Positions 42,358 to 56,100 of a DNA stretch of 64,000 nucleotides are shown piece by piece. The notes below the pieces were generated by a model, which worked only from the letters and a program-made list of their open reading frames with translations, was not told the DNA's origin and did no database searches. The position numbers and the translations under genes are program-made. Each line of letters starts with the position of its first letter. The first letter of the stretch is position 1. Source of the DNA: Kryptolebias marmoratus (lineage: Eukaryota; Chordata; Actinopteri; Cyprinodontiformes; Rivulidae); assembly GCF_001649575.2 (NCBI RefSeq), contig NC_051439.1:12224359-12288358 (forward strand). The letters run 5' to 3'.

Positions 42358-43345
42358 TTTCCACATAAATCAGATTTTTAATGTACTGTTATACAAATAT
42401 TCTTTCCATAAATTTCCTTCCAACAAAAAAAAAAAAAAATACCCATTATGTTACACAGCCGCTCACACACACAACACACCCACACACACTCTTACATACA
42501 CACAAAAAAACAAACAAACAAAAAAAAAGAGCCATTTGTGTTTTGGCACTTTGGACATATGGAGCAGTTTGCATTGATCTGCTGGTTTGGGTGGCCATGC
42601 AGCGCAATAGTCGCCATGTTTGTAGCACGACGTGCCCTCCGTCCTCGTTGACACACGACCCGGGCTACAAATATGGATTTCTTAAAACCACAATCGACAC
42701 GTACAGATCACAAGTAATGGTAAACGCGCACACGAGTTATGGCAGGAAGATGTAAATGTTAGAAAGTACTAAAGAGGTCCACACTTAAGATTAGCTCACT
42801 TCTGCTGCTTTAAATTAGTTTTTCTGTAAGAATAAAAATATTAAAGCACATTTTTTTTAATGGTAACGGGGACTTAAAATCCCCAGGTAATATCTGCTCA
42901 AGCAGATACATAAACGTATATCTTTTTATGATTTTAACGACAGCGAGAAACCTTTATGTTTGCCTTTTCTGCATCACTTTTACCAACGCGATCTCATGAA
43001 TTGGTCAAAAAAGAAAGAGAGAAAGCGAGGCATGAACAAATCAATAAAAAGAACCAGTGTTTCTTACATCATGTAGTAAATGCACCCTGAAACGCCTCTC
43101 TAACGTAACATTAATTGCACAAAAAATAAAATAAGTCAATTTACCACAACAGCTGGTTTACATTGTTGAATTTGTACACTAAAACAAATTGCTCCTCTTT
43201 TCTTAAAACCTTAAAAATTTACTTTGAATCACAGGAGGGGTAGATAAACTCCCTTTCAAACCCCTTTTTATCTGAAGAGATATCCCGCCAAAAGAATCTG
43301 TAGATATGAAAAATATATAAATATTAAAAAAACAAAAAAAACACA

Positions 43346-43351
43346 TTTATT
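43346..43351 (-). terminator. mboat2: mboat2 proximal poly(A) signal candidate
   Basis: AATAAA on the gene strand about 600 bases after the stop codon. Whether this or the distal signal is used cannot be decided here. Confidence 0.4.
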
Positions 43352-43944
43352 TCTCTTTTAAACTTTCCATGGATGGAGACGATTTCCTCTTTCCATTTCT
43401 AATAGTGTCAAATATATTTAAATAAAACTCCTCATGAACAAAGGTTTTAAAGAGACAGAAGTGAAAGAATTTAAAGTTCTTAAGGCCTGTTTGAAATTGG
43501 CAGCTGATGATAAATATTATGTTTCATTTATGCGTACACATTTTCTCCTCCCACCAAACAGAGGCTTGGATCCAGACAGTGACAAAAACCCTCCACATAC
43601 AGGCTCGGATAAAGTAACACCACACAGTCTGCCATCTCAGATTTTCCACCTGAAGTGTACATCGAGGGTTTAAGGCAGCATGGAAAGTCGTTTTTTTTCT
43701 CGCCACTAAGGTTATGTAAAATAACCGTTATTCCTTTTTGGTTCAAACCGAGGCCACCGCTTCATCTTAGTTTCTTATTCATGTCATCCTTGCTACTGGA
43801 CGTTTTGACAGGACTTGTGTTTTCTGTTTTTTTTTTTAATTTTTGTCTGTTTTTTTTTTGGTTCTTTGTCAGATTGGACACACTCAATCCATCAGCGTTA
43901 TTGTCCCACGTTGTCGACAGGACCGTGTGCCACCGTCCCCGGTC

Positions 43945-44125
43945 TCATGTGGTCTTGTCTTTCTGGTTGCAGTTGCTGTCTGTGCTGTTGTGATCCGTCT
44001 GGTTGCCCTGTGCGCTGTCCTTCTGCGGGTTGTCCTGCTGCTCTTTGGGCTGCCGGCGCCTCGATTTGACAGGCAGGACCAGCACGATGAACAGACACAG
44101 GAGGTGTAAGGAAAAGTACCAGGAG
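43945..44125 (-). CDS. mboat2: mboat2 coding exon 13 (C-terminus)
   Basis: Encodes SSWYFSLHLLCLFIVLVLPV, then the basic tail KSRRRQPKEQQ and a hydrophilic end rich in Gln, Asn and Asp. TGA stop at 43945-43947. The tail is shorter than in human. Confidence 0.93.
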
Positions 44126-47100
44126 CTGCAAATACAACAAAAGTGGGAGTTGATTATGAATAGTATTTGAGAATAAATGCAAAGGACATTGAAGGATTTT
44201 GCTTCAGTTTTTTTAGCAGTTCTAGTGATGAGAATTTGAGGCCCAAATTAGGCCCAGAAATTTCAAATGACACTAATGACCTGAATTTATTTCCTCAATT
44301 TTGACATTTTCTCACCTGTTGCCGAAAGGCAAAAGGCAGATACCTCAGTCAATTTTACAGATACTGAGCTACAATTTGATGTATTCATAGCTGAGAGTTA
44401 TTCACAATACATACTCTGAGCGCAACATCTCACCTTATCAAATGAGGCTGCACGTAGGGTTATTTTCAAGGTTTGACCAAAACGTCGACCACTTTAACGT
44501 CATTTCTGAGAGACTTGATGATCTTAGTCTAAAGCTCTGACATGAAAGGTGGCCAGCGATACGCATTTCTTAGGAATGACATGTCTCTAATTTCTGAAAT
44601 GAATTTAAACTTACCAAAAGATTTATGAATCAACTTTAAAGATCTCGTAACTTTTTGCACAGGAGAGAATATTTAGGTCAAAATGTAATCTGTACAAGTC
44701 TTTTGCTCATGAGTTACGGCGGTTTGGCAGCCCTTTCGCTGAAGTCTGGATCTTTATTTTACGGCAATGCCTGGGCAGCGTTAGGGCTGCTCATTTTATT
44801 TCCCGCTCGTCGATCCTCCACATCCTTCGCTCATTAAACTGTCTTGTTAACCGTCACAGCCTAACAGCAGAGACCCAAGCTATTAAAAGTGTTAATTCTT
44901 TACACTGGGAGCAGTGATTTCATTTGCATCCTTTTTGTGCTGCAATAATTTTACACAACAGCCATGAAGACAAGCATCAGCTAATGACATGTCATCAGCT
45001 CAAAGCTTCATTAAACCAGTAAAAACCCACGTACCTGTAGAATTTGAGCGAGGGTCCTACAGCGAGTAAGACAAACGGCACCACAGTGTAACTAATGGCG
45101 ACCTGTGTGCACGCCCACGTGATGACGTCGTAGATGGATTTGTACGAGTCGGAGGCTAAAAAGTACGGTCTGATGTTGTGCCTTACCTAGAAAGAAAAGA
45201 ACACACACAAAAAAACAACTTTAAAATACTCCCAATTCACTTTACTTTGCAGTAAACTAAACAAATTAAGCTAGCTGACCTAGTTTAACCAATGCTGCCT
45301 GCTTCTGCTCATTATCTGTTTATCCTCCTTCTCTGCTTGGGTCATTTTTCCATCTACGAGCTCCAGCAGGAAACAAGCTTGAGCATCTCTGAGTGGCTGC
45401 CACCATTAGTTTTATGTAGGAACTGGGTCACTTTCAGGTTAAGAGCAACAACAACAAAAAAAAACAGGGAGGGGGACTGTAGGAACCAACCTGCACAGCA
45501 AATTTACAGTCTTGACATTTCACTTAAATAAACAGTTTCAAATTATATTATCCAGAGCTGTAGAGCGTTTTTCCTCTCATATCACTCTACCCAAAGTCCT
45601 CATGTAAACGCTTTTGTTTTTAATATAACTGAAGTGAAGAAGTATGACTTAGCAGAGAATAACGCTAATGGCTCCATACGAAAATTGAAGTTTAAGTGGT
45701 GCACTACTTCATTGTCCACTGGCTCTTCCTTAAGTGATTTTTTCTGTTTGTTTCTCAGTTTGTAAGCAGTTGTGATGAATTCAAAGAGCTCTTAGACTCA
45801 AGCAAAGTAGTGGAAAACTAATTAGTTTTTATTTTTTTTAAAAAGTATTCATTTGGGAAAGTATCCAGTATATTTCCTAATGTAAAACAGAGCAATGCAC
45901 ACAATCATGTTTTTTAGTCTCTTTTTTCTGCAGTAAAACTTTCTGCTGAAACCGTGTGTGCACTCACTGCACGGGCCGCCATCGTCATGCCGATGCCAGT
46001 GACGAAGGTCAGGTAGTAGCCCGGGTACACCCCGTGCCACATGGCGGACAGCAGGAAGGTGGCCGCTGTGGGGTTGACGGGACAGCGTTCGTAGCACACC
46101 CTGAGAGGAACACAGTTAAACAAGTAAAAACAAAGTAAGTAAACATATTTGGTCTTTATTCTCATACAATATAAACTTCCATATCTTTAATTAGATCATA
46201 AATGTACATTGATTGTTAAACAACTCCTAATAAGAGCCTGTTCTCACACACAAGCTGTACTTTTTTTACCTTTTCAACCAGTGGCCTGTTTGAATATTCC
46301 AGTTGTCTAAAAACAGCTTGAAACTTGTGGCAAGCTGAAAACAGATGCAGAGCAACTTGCGTTTAAACCTCTGCAGGAAAAGGTCTTTTTGATATGATCG
46401 AGCGAAGGTCACAAATGAATACAAACCTCAATGTCCAGAATTCTGAGATTGGAAATCAGGTCCCACTGTGGGGAGCCGTCTGTGTTGTATCCGTTGAAGC
46501 CAAATCCTGCAGCATTGTTGATGGCATCAGCTGCAGGAGAAAGAGAAAAATATTTCTGAGCACAGTTAGAAGAACTGACACGGCGTCAGCTCCACAATAT
46601 GAATGTGTGTGTTTGGAAGTAGAGAGGAAAAACACGGATGTATGATCACAGGTTGCAGTTTACAATTTACCACTAGATGGCAGTGTTGTATAAAGAAAAT
46701 GCTGTTAAATAATAGGATTTTTTTGGCTCCATCTCAACATTTTTAATAATGGGGGGGGCGGGGGGTGTTGCAGTAGATTGCTGGTCTTGTAATCCTGAGG
46801 CTGCAAGTTTGAACACAGGTTGCGGCAGGCAACCGGTGTAAAAAACAAAAAAGTGAATTTCATTTCATTCAAAGAAGCAAACAAAAACAAAAGCAGTAAG
46901 TCCTCCAGATTTTCTCATTATGAGTCATTTTGATTTATGTGCAATAGATTAAACATGTCATCTTGCAGGGCAGACATGTCTTCTCCTACTTATACAGTCA
47001 TGAGTCTGACTGATACTGCATTATTAAATCACTTTATATCAAGTTACATGTAGAAGGATTATTATCCATTTTCTTTAACAAACAAATAAAAATGCTGAAC

Positions 47101-50100
47101 TCCAGAAACTCATCTCAAACTCACCAAGAGTCCAGACAAAGTAGTACTTTGGCCTCAAAGCCAGCATTGCCAGGTAAAGGTAGATGACCTGGAGATAAAA
47201 AGGCGCAGAGCTGACAAAGCCATCGTTTATGGAGTAGTCCACTGGGAGCAGCTTGTACAGGGACAGATAGACGACCAGGCAGATGGCACACGTGCACAGC
47301 TTGGAGATGACGGCGTTCTGGGTAGAAACAGAAAAAGAGCGCAGATGAAACACAGCCGTTTGATTAGGTCTCATTACAGTATCTGCTTCGCCCTGATAAA
47401 TTCAAATAAGGTTAACTGAGGTTAACTCGGTCCTGTGTTACTTATTCTATTGAAACATCTGTCTGACAAATGCACCCATCTCCAGAGGCGTACCGTACCT
47501 TCGGCGAGGGCTCGCTCTGCCTGAGCTTTCCGTTCTCCTTGCCGTTGGCGTTTTCCTGGTGCCGCGGCTGATAGGCCCTCCCTTCGATGAAGGCGATGTA
47601 GTCGTTGTAGGAGCACGTGGGCCCTGCCAGGATGCCCATGAAGTTACAGTTGTAGCTCAGGTACTCCAGCAAGCTAGGCATACGGCTTGAGGGTAAGTGG
47701 GCAGGGAGAGGGTTACATAGTCAGGAAACAATCAACATAAAAATAAATAAATATAAATAAACTGTTTCACTCATTGGTTTTGTTGCATTGCTAAAGCATA
47801 ATACACACAGGTCGCCTTTTGCCTTAAACACCCCTGCGGTTTATTCTATTAAATCATCTGGAAAAACACAGGGGACAGCGAGTGACCATTTGTGGTTGTG
47901 CGCTTTTACTTGAAAAGTTTCCACTGGAGGCTAACTGTCTGAACATGAGCTGTGGTTGTTTCGACTGATAATTCTCTCACCTTCCCAGCAGCTATCTCTG
48001 AGCGAGCACAGGGAATACTTCTGAAACAAAGCTTTATATTTAGGGCTTTAAAAGTACTCTGTAGTTCAGATGATCACTGTGGTTTTAGTTCTTTTAACTT
48101 CATGGAACTTGGGTAAATACATCTCTGACAGCACATGAAAGACAAACATTGCTTTATTTTTTTTAGACCAGTGGTTTAGAAAAAAGGCAATTTATACTGA
48201 CGTTTCTCATAAATTTATAGTCTCAGATGTGAAACGTGACACCGGTTCAGAAAAAGACTTTGTCCACATGGAAACACAGTTTTCCCAAAACAATCTTTTC
48301 ATTTGTTGTTTCTGAAAATATCCTTGTAAAGACAGCAACGTTCCTAGAAATCTCTTCGTACGTGGTTCTTACCCTGAAGGTCTACTTTTAATATTCATTT
48401 TCCAATACTTTTAGTTGGGATTAGTTATTTAATGCCTAAAAACCCACAGTTTTTCATCGCTCCCCGTCAAGTTCGCCTTCATTGGGAGTCAAACACGTGG
48501 TGTATGTTACTGTTTATCAGCCTTCTCTGCTCATTGATGTAAGATGGTTTTGCAGTACTTGAGAAGCTAGGCTTTGTAGCATCTGCAGCACAAATGCAAA
48601 CATGGAATCCACCATTGTTGTTGTGTCATCTGACGTGCTTGGGGATGTAGGTTAAGTCAGACGTGGGGCTAGAATATCATAGTTTTCAAAAGATTGCATT
48701 TCGACTGCCTACGTGAAAACACATGGGTGGTGTTTCAAGAAATATCATTTTGGGGCCCCTAAAGCACTGTTTCTGTGTGGACGGCCCCCTAAAATCCATT
48801 GCAGAGCAGGGTTTGCTGTGAGGCGGGGCTAATCTTTGATTGACAAGAGGCTAACCTATGAATTGGCAATTGTTTTCAACAGCCAAAATGCACAGACCGG
48901 TGCAGATAGTGACATCTGCATGCATGTACAAATGTTTTCTGACCTTTTTTTAAATAATTTTGCTTGTTCAAAGCACTTTGAAGCATCTTGGCCTCGTACT
49001 AAATAAATTTTTAAAATGGGTATGTTGAATTCTCCATCTGCATTACCTGTTAAACACAAAAACAAGAACGCCGCCTAAATATGTGTTTTTACATCTATGC
49101 AGCATCTCCACAGCCTTTCTGTTTCTAACAAGGAGGATTTGAGAGTCTCTCTATATAGTTTTTTTTAAATGTGGCGCAGCACGATGGCTGAAGAATTACA
49201 GGCATCCTCACAATATGATTCATCCGAGAGCAGTCAGTGTGTGGTTTCCTAGATACAGAATGCCTAACCAGATAGAAACCGAGCAGGAGGGGATGTGATG
49301 GTCTCCAAAGCAGCAAGCAATCAGGACTTTGTGAAAATAAATAACAATGTTTCTCATGCAGTGCCTCCAGAAGCTCATTTGAAACCTTATCAAGTTTCTA
49401 TTTTAACTTGACCTAAAGAACTCTTCAGTTGAAGCATTAAAACGTACCTGAGTCACATACCTGATAGCTAGGTATTTCTGATTGGGCGTCAGCTGCGGTC
49501 CTCGCTTGCTCAAACCTACACACACGAACAGAGAGACACTCATTATGATGTCCACACACAGCACAAGCGCCACGCGTTTTAGATCAAATCTAAATTCTGG
49601 ACTTAAGATCACCAGGTGTTGCAGGAAAACTTATCCTGGGTCAGAAATAAGTGGATTTTTTTTAACATAAACGCTCGCGGGCCAGTGGGGATGTGTGAAT
49701 GGTCCTGCAATGTAAACAAGGGAAAAAAAAAAAAAAAAGAGTGCAAAGAGAGCGAAGGCAGGGTGATACAGGAGAGTGAGCAGGTGGCTGTGTGCATAAC
49801 CTCAAAGAAGGTCACTCCCACTCCAGCTTGTTCCACCGTTCGGCCTCTTTTGTAACGAAGACCCGTGGCTATGGAGCTCATTAAACTACATAAGCAAAAA
49901 GCTGGATAAACAAGGTTATGCTTAATTAAATTTAGCCGACACCGAACTCATCTTGTCTGGCCATAAAAAAAAAAAGACTCCTTTTATAAATAGTCTCCTA
50001 AGAAGCTGAATTTTACCAGCTTCCCCTTTGAATAAAAATGCTGCATGTGTTTAAAAAAACACAGTAATCAGGTTTGAAAACGTGACAGCTCAGTCTGAAA

Positions 50101-53100
50101 CGTCCAGAGAAGATTTAGCACTTTCACCTTCTCTGCTTCTTTGGAATCTGTCTTGTAACTAAACAATATTCCATCTACCACCGACTCCTCGTTACCATTC
50201 GAGGTGCAGCGGTGAACTACGGTGGCTCTAAAACGCAGAGAGAGTCTCAAATCCAGGCCAGCCCGTGGAGGACAAACAGGACTTTAGCTGCTCTGCCTTA
50301 AAGGTCAGAGGATCCGCAGCACTTCAGAATCACAGGACGGACCTAATACGCGTTTAACGCTGATTTATACACCTTCTAGTAAAGATTGCAATTGCTAGTT
50401 AACATTAAGAAGTTGTTTTGGATTTAAAGCCAGGCGTGAAACGGTTCCAAAAGGATGCAGGAGGAAGGAAAGAGGGCACGCTTGATCATCAATCCGTTAC
50501 ATAACTGTGTGTATGCTCTCTTTCTGGTCCACTAATCTGTAAACTGAACTGACGACTGGCTCAGAGACAATGTGACCTTTTTTAAAAAAAAAAAAAAAAA
50601 AAAAACTCCTCAGAGAATAGAACTGGCATTTTCAGTTCGGTCACATCTGGCACTTCATTTTGTTTTGTTTTTTTTTCCTTCAGAAAAGATGCACGCACAC
50701 ACACACACACATACCCACTGAAAACACACTTGTCTTACCGTCATGTATTTCAAATGCCATGCTGGTAATCTTCTGTGTTATGACCATCATGGGCCTGACA
50801 AACAGAGAAAAAATGTACATTTTATCAAACCATCTCAAGACGTATTACATTAAATATTTACCATCCAATCTACACCATTTAGNNNNNNNNNNNNNNNNNN
50901 NNNNNNNNNNNNNNNNNNNNNNNNNNNNNNNNNNNNNNNNNNNNNNNNNNNTATATATATATATATATATAGGTAAAATGTGACAAAAATCTATAAATAT
51001 TTTGCCCTTTTATTTCATTTTATTTAAAATCCTTATGTATACGGTTAGTCATTGACTTTTAGGAGTTACTCAACAAGTTATCCAATTAACCTCCTCGCAG
51101 TACGTTCATTTAGTTTAGCTTTTGATTGCATTACTCAACTAATGGCCTTAAATGCCAATTTATTCAGTAATAACAGTAACACTACCAGTTGCTGCTGTAT
51201 CGTCACAACGGGAGGAAGCTTCCTCCCAGATAATTACAGGCCTTTTTTTACTTTCCGTAGCTTCTCTTGCTCTTCGTGTTTTCTTTTCTGAAGACCCGAA
51301 TCTGCATCTGTGTTGACACCGTGAACTTGTTCGCCACCAAAGCAGGATGCGTTTAATAATTTGTGGTCTGATATTATGTGGTCTGCTCTGACTTTAAAAC
51401 GTATAAGGCTCTTTTTTTGCAAATGCATGCATCGGCACGTTACTGAATAGCTTTACATGTGAAAGCTGGGTGCATCAAATTAAAATAAAGAGTAAAAACT
51501 TGGGGGGGGGGTTAAGGATCAGGCTGGCATTCAGAACAGCACGTGAATTTTGACATTTTCAAGCAAAACAGATGGACGGGGGAAAATAAATAAATAAAAA
51601 AAAAGCTTAGGAGCGAGTGTTTGCCGTCACAGAGGCTGTATGGGTTTGCATTGGGTTGCCTAGCAACAGCCCACCCCCACCCTGCTGGGAGCGCAGGCTG
51701 TCTGCTTGAATTGTCAGACAGTCTGGAGGAGTTGAAACCAACCAAAACAAACTCTGGTCCCCGTCAACGTCTGTGAGTGAACAGGGCCGAGCCGTGTGAC
51801 TCGCTCTCCCCCCCTCCACTCGTACTGCAAATGTAGCCTCTGTTTGCATAACGTATGCTTCGTATGCCATTCAAATAATGTTTAAAAGAAAAAACTATTT
51901 GTGATGTTCGATGAGCTTACCCTGTGAAGTCTGCAGAGTACATGCCGTAGTCAAAAACGTAGACTCTTGTGATTTGACACAATATCAGATAGCCAAGTGT
52001 CACAATGAAACAGTACCTGCACAGAAAAGGAAAACATACTACTGTGAGTCTGTATTTTAAATGTTCACATGTGGAAAAATAGAAAAAGCTGTCAATTTTT
52101 TTAAATTATTTTTTTTAAACACAACAGAACAACAGCATAGAAGTTCAAAAAATGGTTATAATTAAACACTTAGGAGTCATTGAAGGAATGCATGCTTATT
52201 GTTTTAAACTGAGATTAATTTAGGATGACAAAGGACAGAGTTTTAGCTGGTATACATAATGTCTCACAATATTCTGAAATGTCATGCTCAGCATATGTGT
52301 TGTGAATGACTCTTAGCTACAACCACAACAAATTTTAGTTCAATATCTGAAAAACTGACTGAGTTAGAGCCACGTTTGTGTTTTCTAAGATCACTTGGCT
52401 GTGGTGGCCGTCTTGAATCTGACTGGCTCTAAAAGTCAATTAGTTGAAGAAGTATATCCAGTGATTACTTCCTGAAAGTTTCATTAAATCCCACCCAGTT
52501 GTTCATGAGATATTTTGCTAACAGAAAGTTGTCCCTAAGTAGTTAAATGGCAAAATTTTAAACAGATATTGAACAATCAGTCAAAGCTCACAATATGGAT
52601 AGGGGATCGGTCACAACTACTGCTACGTAAGATTTTTTGTCAATATGTGCAAAATTGGTGGAGTTACAGCCATTTTGGTGGTTTTTAAAGGCAGCTGTCT
52701 ATGGCAGCCATCTTGAATCATGTTGGGTTTGTCCAGTGGCTCATGAGATACTTTGATAACAGACAACAGGTAAACATTACTGTCCGCCTTCGACTTTTTG
52801 GCGGCGGGCGACAAAGAAGCACAAATAAGACAACATTGTTCATGGAAGACGACTCAGGACAACGCTGTCTTTCATCAGAAACACCGAGGCCGGAGCAGTG
52901 CTGAAATACAAAGCTGCTGTAGAGTCAACCCAAGACTAAAAGCTAGCTAGATAGCATCCCTTTTGCTACCAACAATAATTGGATTGTGTTGTTCTGACGA
53001 GGAATACAGCACATCTTAAAGACAAAAGATACAATAAAGCTTTTTGATTGTAAAAGCTGATTAAACCAAACAAAGACAAGACATCACCCGATTTAAAACT

Positions 53101-56100
53101 GCCAAACTGGGAACAAATTCATTGAATATAACCCACAACGATACTCAAAGGGGAGGGAATTTTCAGAGGGTTCATCTGAATGCAGACTACACACTAATAA
53201 CCGCAAAACCCACAGATAAAGAAATGTAAACAGGAGACGATCATTAGGCAGTCCTTTAATGTGCTCTGGGTTTTCCATGCCTGCATTCAGCCCACTCTTG
53301 GAATCGCTGCCGAGGGCATGACCATTCACCAAACATTTCTCAGCATCCTGCCCAAATTGGGAGACTACGTGGCTCTCTGCAGCGGCGATCCTATTTTCGG
53401 ATCAACCGTTCACCGACAGAGAACATTTATGGATCGATACAGCGTTTCTGCACAAGAAACATCAAGCAGTTTTCTGACCTTTCTGACTGTTGCCTTTGGA
53501 CGATTCAACTTCCTCTGTCTTCACTTTGATTGCTTTCTGACTTATTCTTGAATAGCTGTTTAAAATGTTCCAACACATTTGTGTTTTGAATTTATAAAAC
53601 TAAGAAACACATCATTTAAAATGTTGAACAAAACTGTCTGGGACATTATTTCCTACAATCTGATTCTTATTGTTGAATAAATATAAAGTACTCAGCTGAT
53701 CAGAAGTGGTTGGGAACCTAAAGACTGAATGTTTAACAAAAGTATATAAAAAAAAGGAATCTAAACTCAGTCATGACCACAACTAAGATATTAAACTCAC
53801 TTTTAAAACTACTTAGTGATAAATACAATAAATAATAAGTACATTTTATTAGAAGCCTCCCTCAAGATATAAATCACAAGGTGCTTCACATCAAAATGAA
53901 ATAAAAGACAATAATTCTCTTTTTTTTAAAGATAATTTCCATTTGTAGTCCGCTTAATGCGAATGGTACTAAAATGGGACGAATGGAAAACATAAAAACA
54001 AATCTGGCGTTCCAGGCTCCTTGAAAGCGCTGCAAAACTGCAAAAACATTAAAACGCATTTAAGACTAAATTGTGACAAAATAATTTGCTCAACAGTCAT
54101 TTGTAAACCCGTGGTAGATTTTGGCCCACATTTTGCGTCACTACAGTGTGATTCCAAGGCCCATTTTGCAGATCGTTTCACAATTTTGTGCCTCCGACTA
54201 GTTACCAGCGGTCACAGATCAGTGAGATCCAAGCTGTAGACCCAAGAGCTTGTTAACTTGGGTCCAAGTTGCTCCCAGTATTGAGGCAAACGAGCCATAG
54301 AGTTTGAGAAAAGAATTCAGATTTACATGAGAAATACAAGGCAAAAGTCACCCTTTTTCATTTGCTTTCCGTAAACTTTTTCTTAGACTTTTGACACATT
54401 CTTGAAGCCGATAATGAAAACCCACTGAAGAGAAGGTTAATATTTAAGGGAATTTCAAAAGAAAATCTCGAACCAGCCCAAAGGAATCTTCAACTAAACA
54501 TAAGTTGTTTTTTTTTAATTTCGTTCCTTGCAGCCCTGCAGTTATCACAGAACCTGAGCTGTAAGAGTTTCCTCTGTTCTATCTGCAGTGATCCCAGCAA
54601 GGATCCCGTCATCTTTATCAAAATGATTTGTGTCTGAGCAATTCACAGCTTGAAACACAACGTTCTATTATTTTTCCCCTTGATATATTTGATAGAGTCT
54701 GAGACAAAAGGAGGAAGGCATCTCATAAAGAAATAATATTAAAAAAAAAGGAGGTTTCTGGGCGTGCCCTGAGGAACGCTGCTTGTTTGCTCAAACATCG
54801 GCACAGATTCAGTGGAAACTTCCATCTGGCCTTAAACACAACTGGGAGGTAAAAATTAAGACGCATGTCACCGTCACAATAAGAGCCAGTATTATTTTAT
54901 TTCTGTTGGAGATGGAACTTGATTTTTAACCTAGCAGTCCCCTCTGAGCACCACACTGGCTGGAATTGTCTCTGTGATAGGATACTAACAAAAAGACTAA
55001 TAAAGTCAATGAAAAAAACATGAACATTTAACATGCTTCTTTAATTTTGAGTATTAAAACAATACAATTTTTTGTATGTCCTGCGTTAAATTAGATCTGA
55101 AACAGAAAATAAAGGCTTTGAGAACATTGCCGTCAAGCTCGATTTAAGTTATGTCGAAACGCTTGTTTTCTTTTGCGGTCGGACTCAGTATTCTTTCTGT
55201 TATGACTCTCCCAGTAGTACTAGTTTTGCTTCAAGAGTCTGACTGCAGTTCCTTCACGGTCTAACCCATTGGTTCCACCACATCTGATCATTTTACAGGG
55301 TTCTGTTTTGGTCCTTGCCGCCAACCAGCAGGCCGTGCTGCGTTCACACGTAAAGAAGCAGAGAAGCGTCCAGAAGATTCCCGCTTTCGCCGCTTCTCAC
55401 AGGTGAGCGGGACAGATGGAGCAGTGAGGAGAGGAGTGAGCGGTATGAAATATGACTAGACCCACTCCGTTTGGTTGTAATCAGCCTAGAGCCAGGCTTA
55501 GCCTTGGCTGCATTCAATTCCCACAATAGAGAAAGAAAAGTTTTTTTTTTTTTTTTTTTGCAGCTTTGTAAAGCTGGAAGATCTAACTGAACACATTCCC
55601 TGCAAGGGTTGGCTGCCTCCGTTAAAAAAATGGAGACAGTAAAGTTATGCCAAAGTCAGCCAAGAGTGGTGCACAAATATAACATTAACAACTTCAAAAA
55701 AAAAAAAAAAAAAAAAGACTTAACGGGCAGATAAGATTGGAGAGAGGACAGCATATCTTATGGTGATATAGAATGATTTGAGCTACCTATGCAGTCACGT
55801 TAAAGGCAGTTCAAAGAGCAAAGGTCGGAGGTTAAACACTGGAACGACGTGTAGATTCAGAAGGCCAAAGCACGCACCGGCGGTTAAATCTCAACCTGTC
55901 GCTGTAGGAAGTCATTTGTTAGGCAAAAATGTGAGGCAGGAGGGGGGGGTTCAATGGCCTCAGCAAACATCAACATGTCAGAGTGTCCCCGGCTCGGGCT
56001 CTCTTCCTGGACCTGCACCTTCATCTCAGGCGCCACGCACACTTCAAAAGCAAAGACAGCGTTTTGTGTTCATTTTTTAGCTGTTTTTTTTTTTTTTTAA

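Larger units (their letters stand above)
42340..43944 (-). other. mboat2: mboat2 3' UTR (end uncertain)
   Basis: AT-rich non-coding sequence follows the mboat2 stop. AATAAA signals on the gene strand are at 43346-43351 and 42352-42357, giving UTRs of about 0.6 or 1.6 kb. Contains A-runs and a CA-rich patch (about 42460-42500). Confidence 0.6.

Noticed and set aside
42381..42755. 124-residue plus-strand open frame
   Set aside because: Mostly Lys/His/Thr from A-runs and CA repeats in the mboat2 3' UTR, on the opposite strand.
46755..46840. Functional tRNA gene
   Set aside because: It has tRNA-like order but the acceptor stem does not pair and the flanks lack a clear terminator; a SINE fragment is the simpler reading.
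53820..53910. Repeat with ACATTTTATTAGAAGCC and AGGTGCTTCACATC
   Set aside because: It resembles a known type of teleost repeat, but the match is short and the ends are unclear, so it is not listed as a feature of its own.
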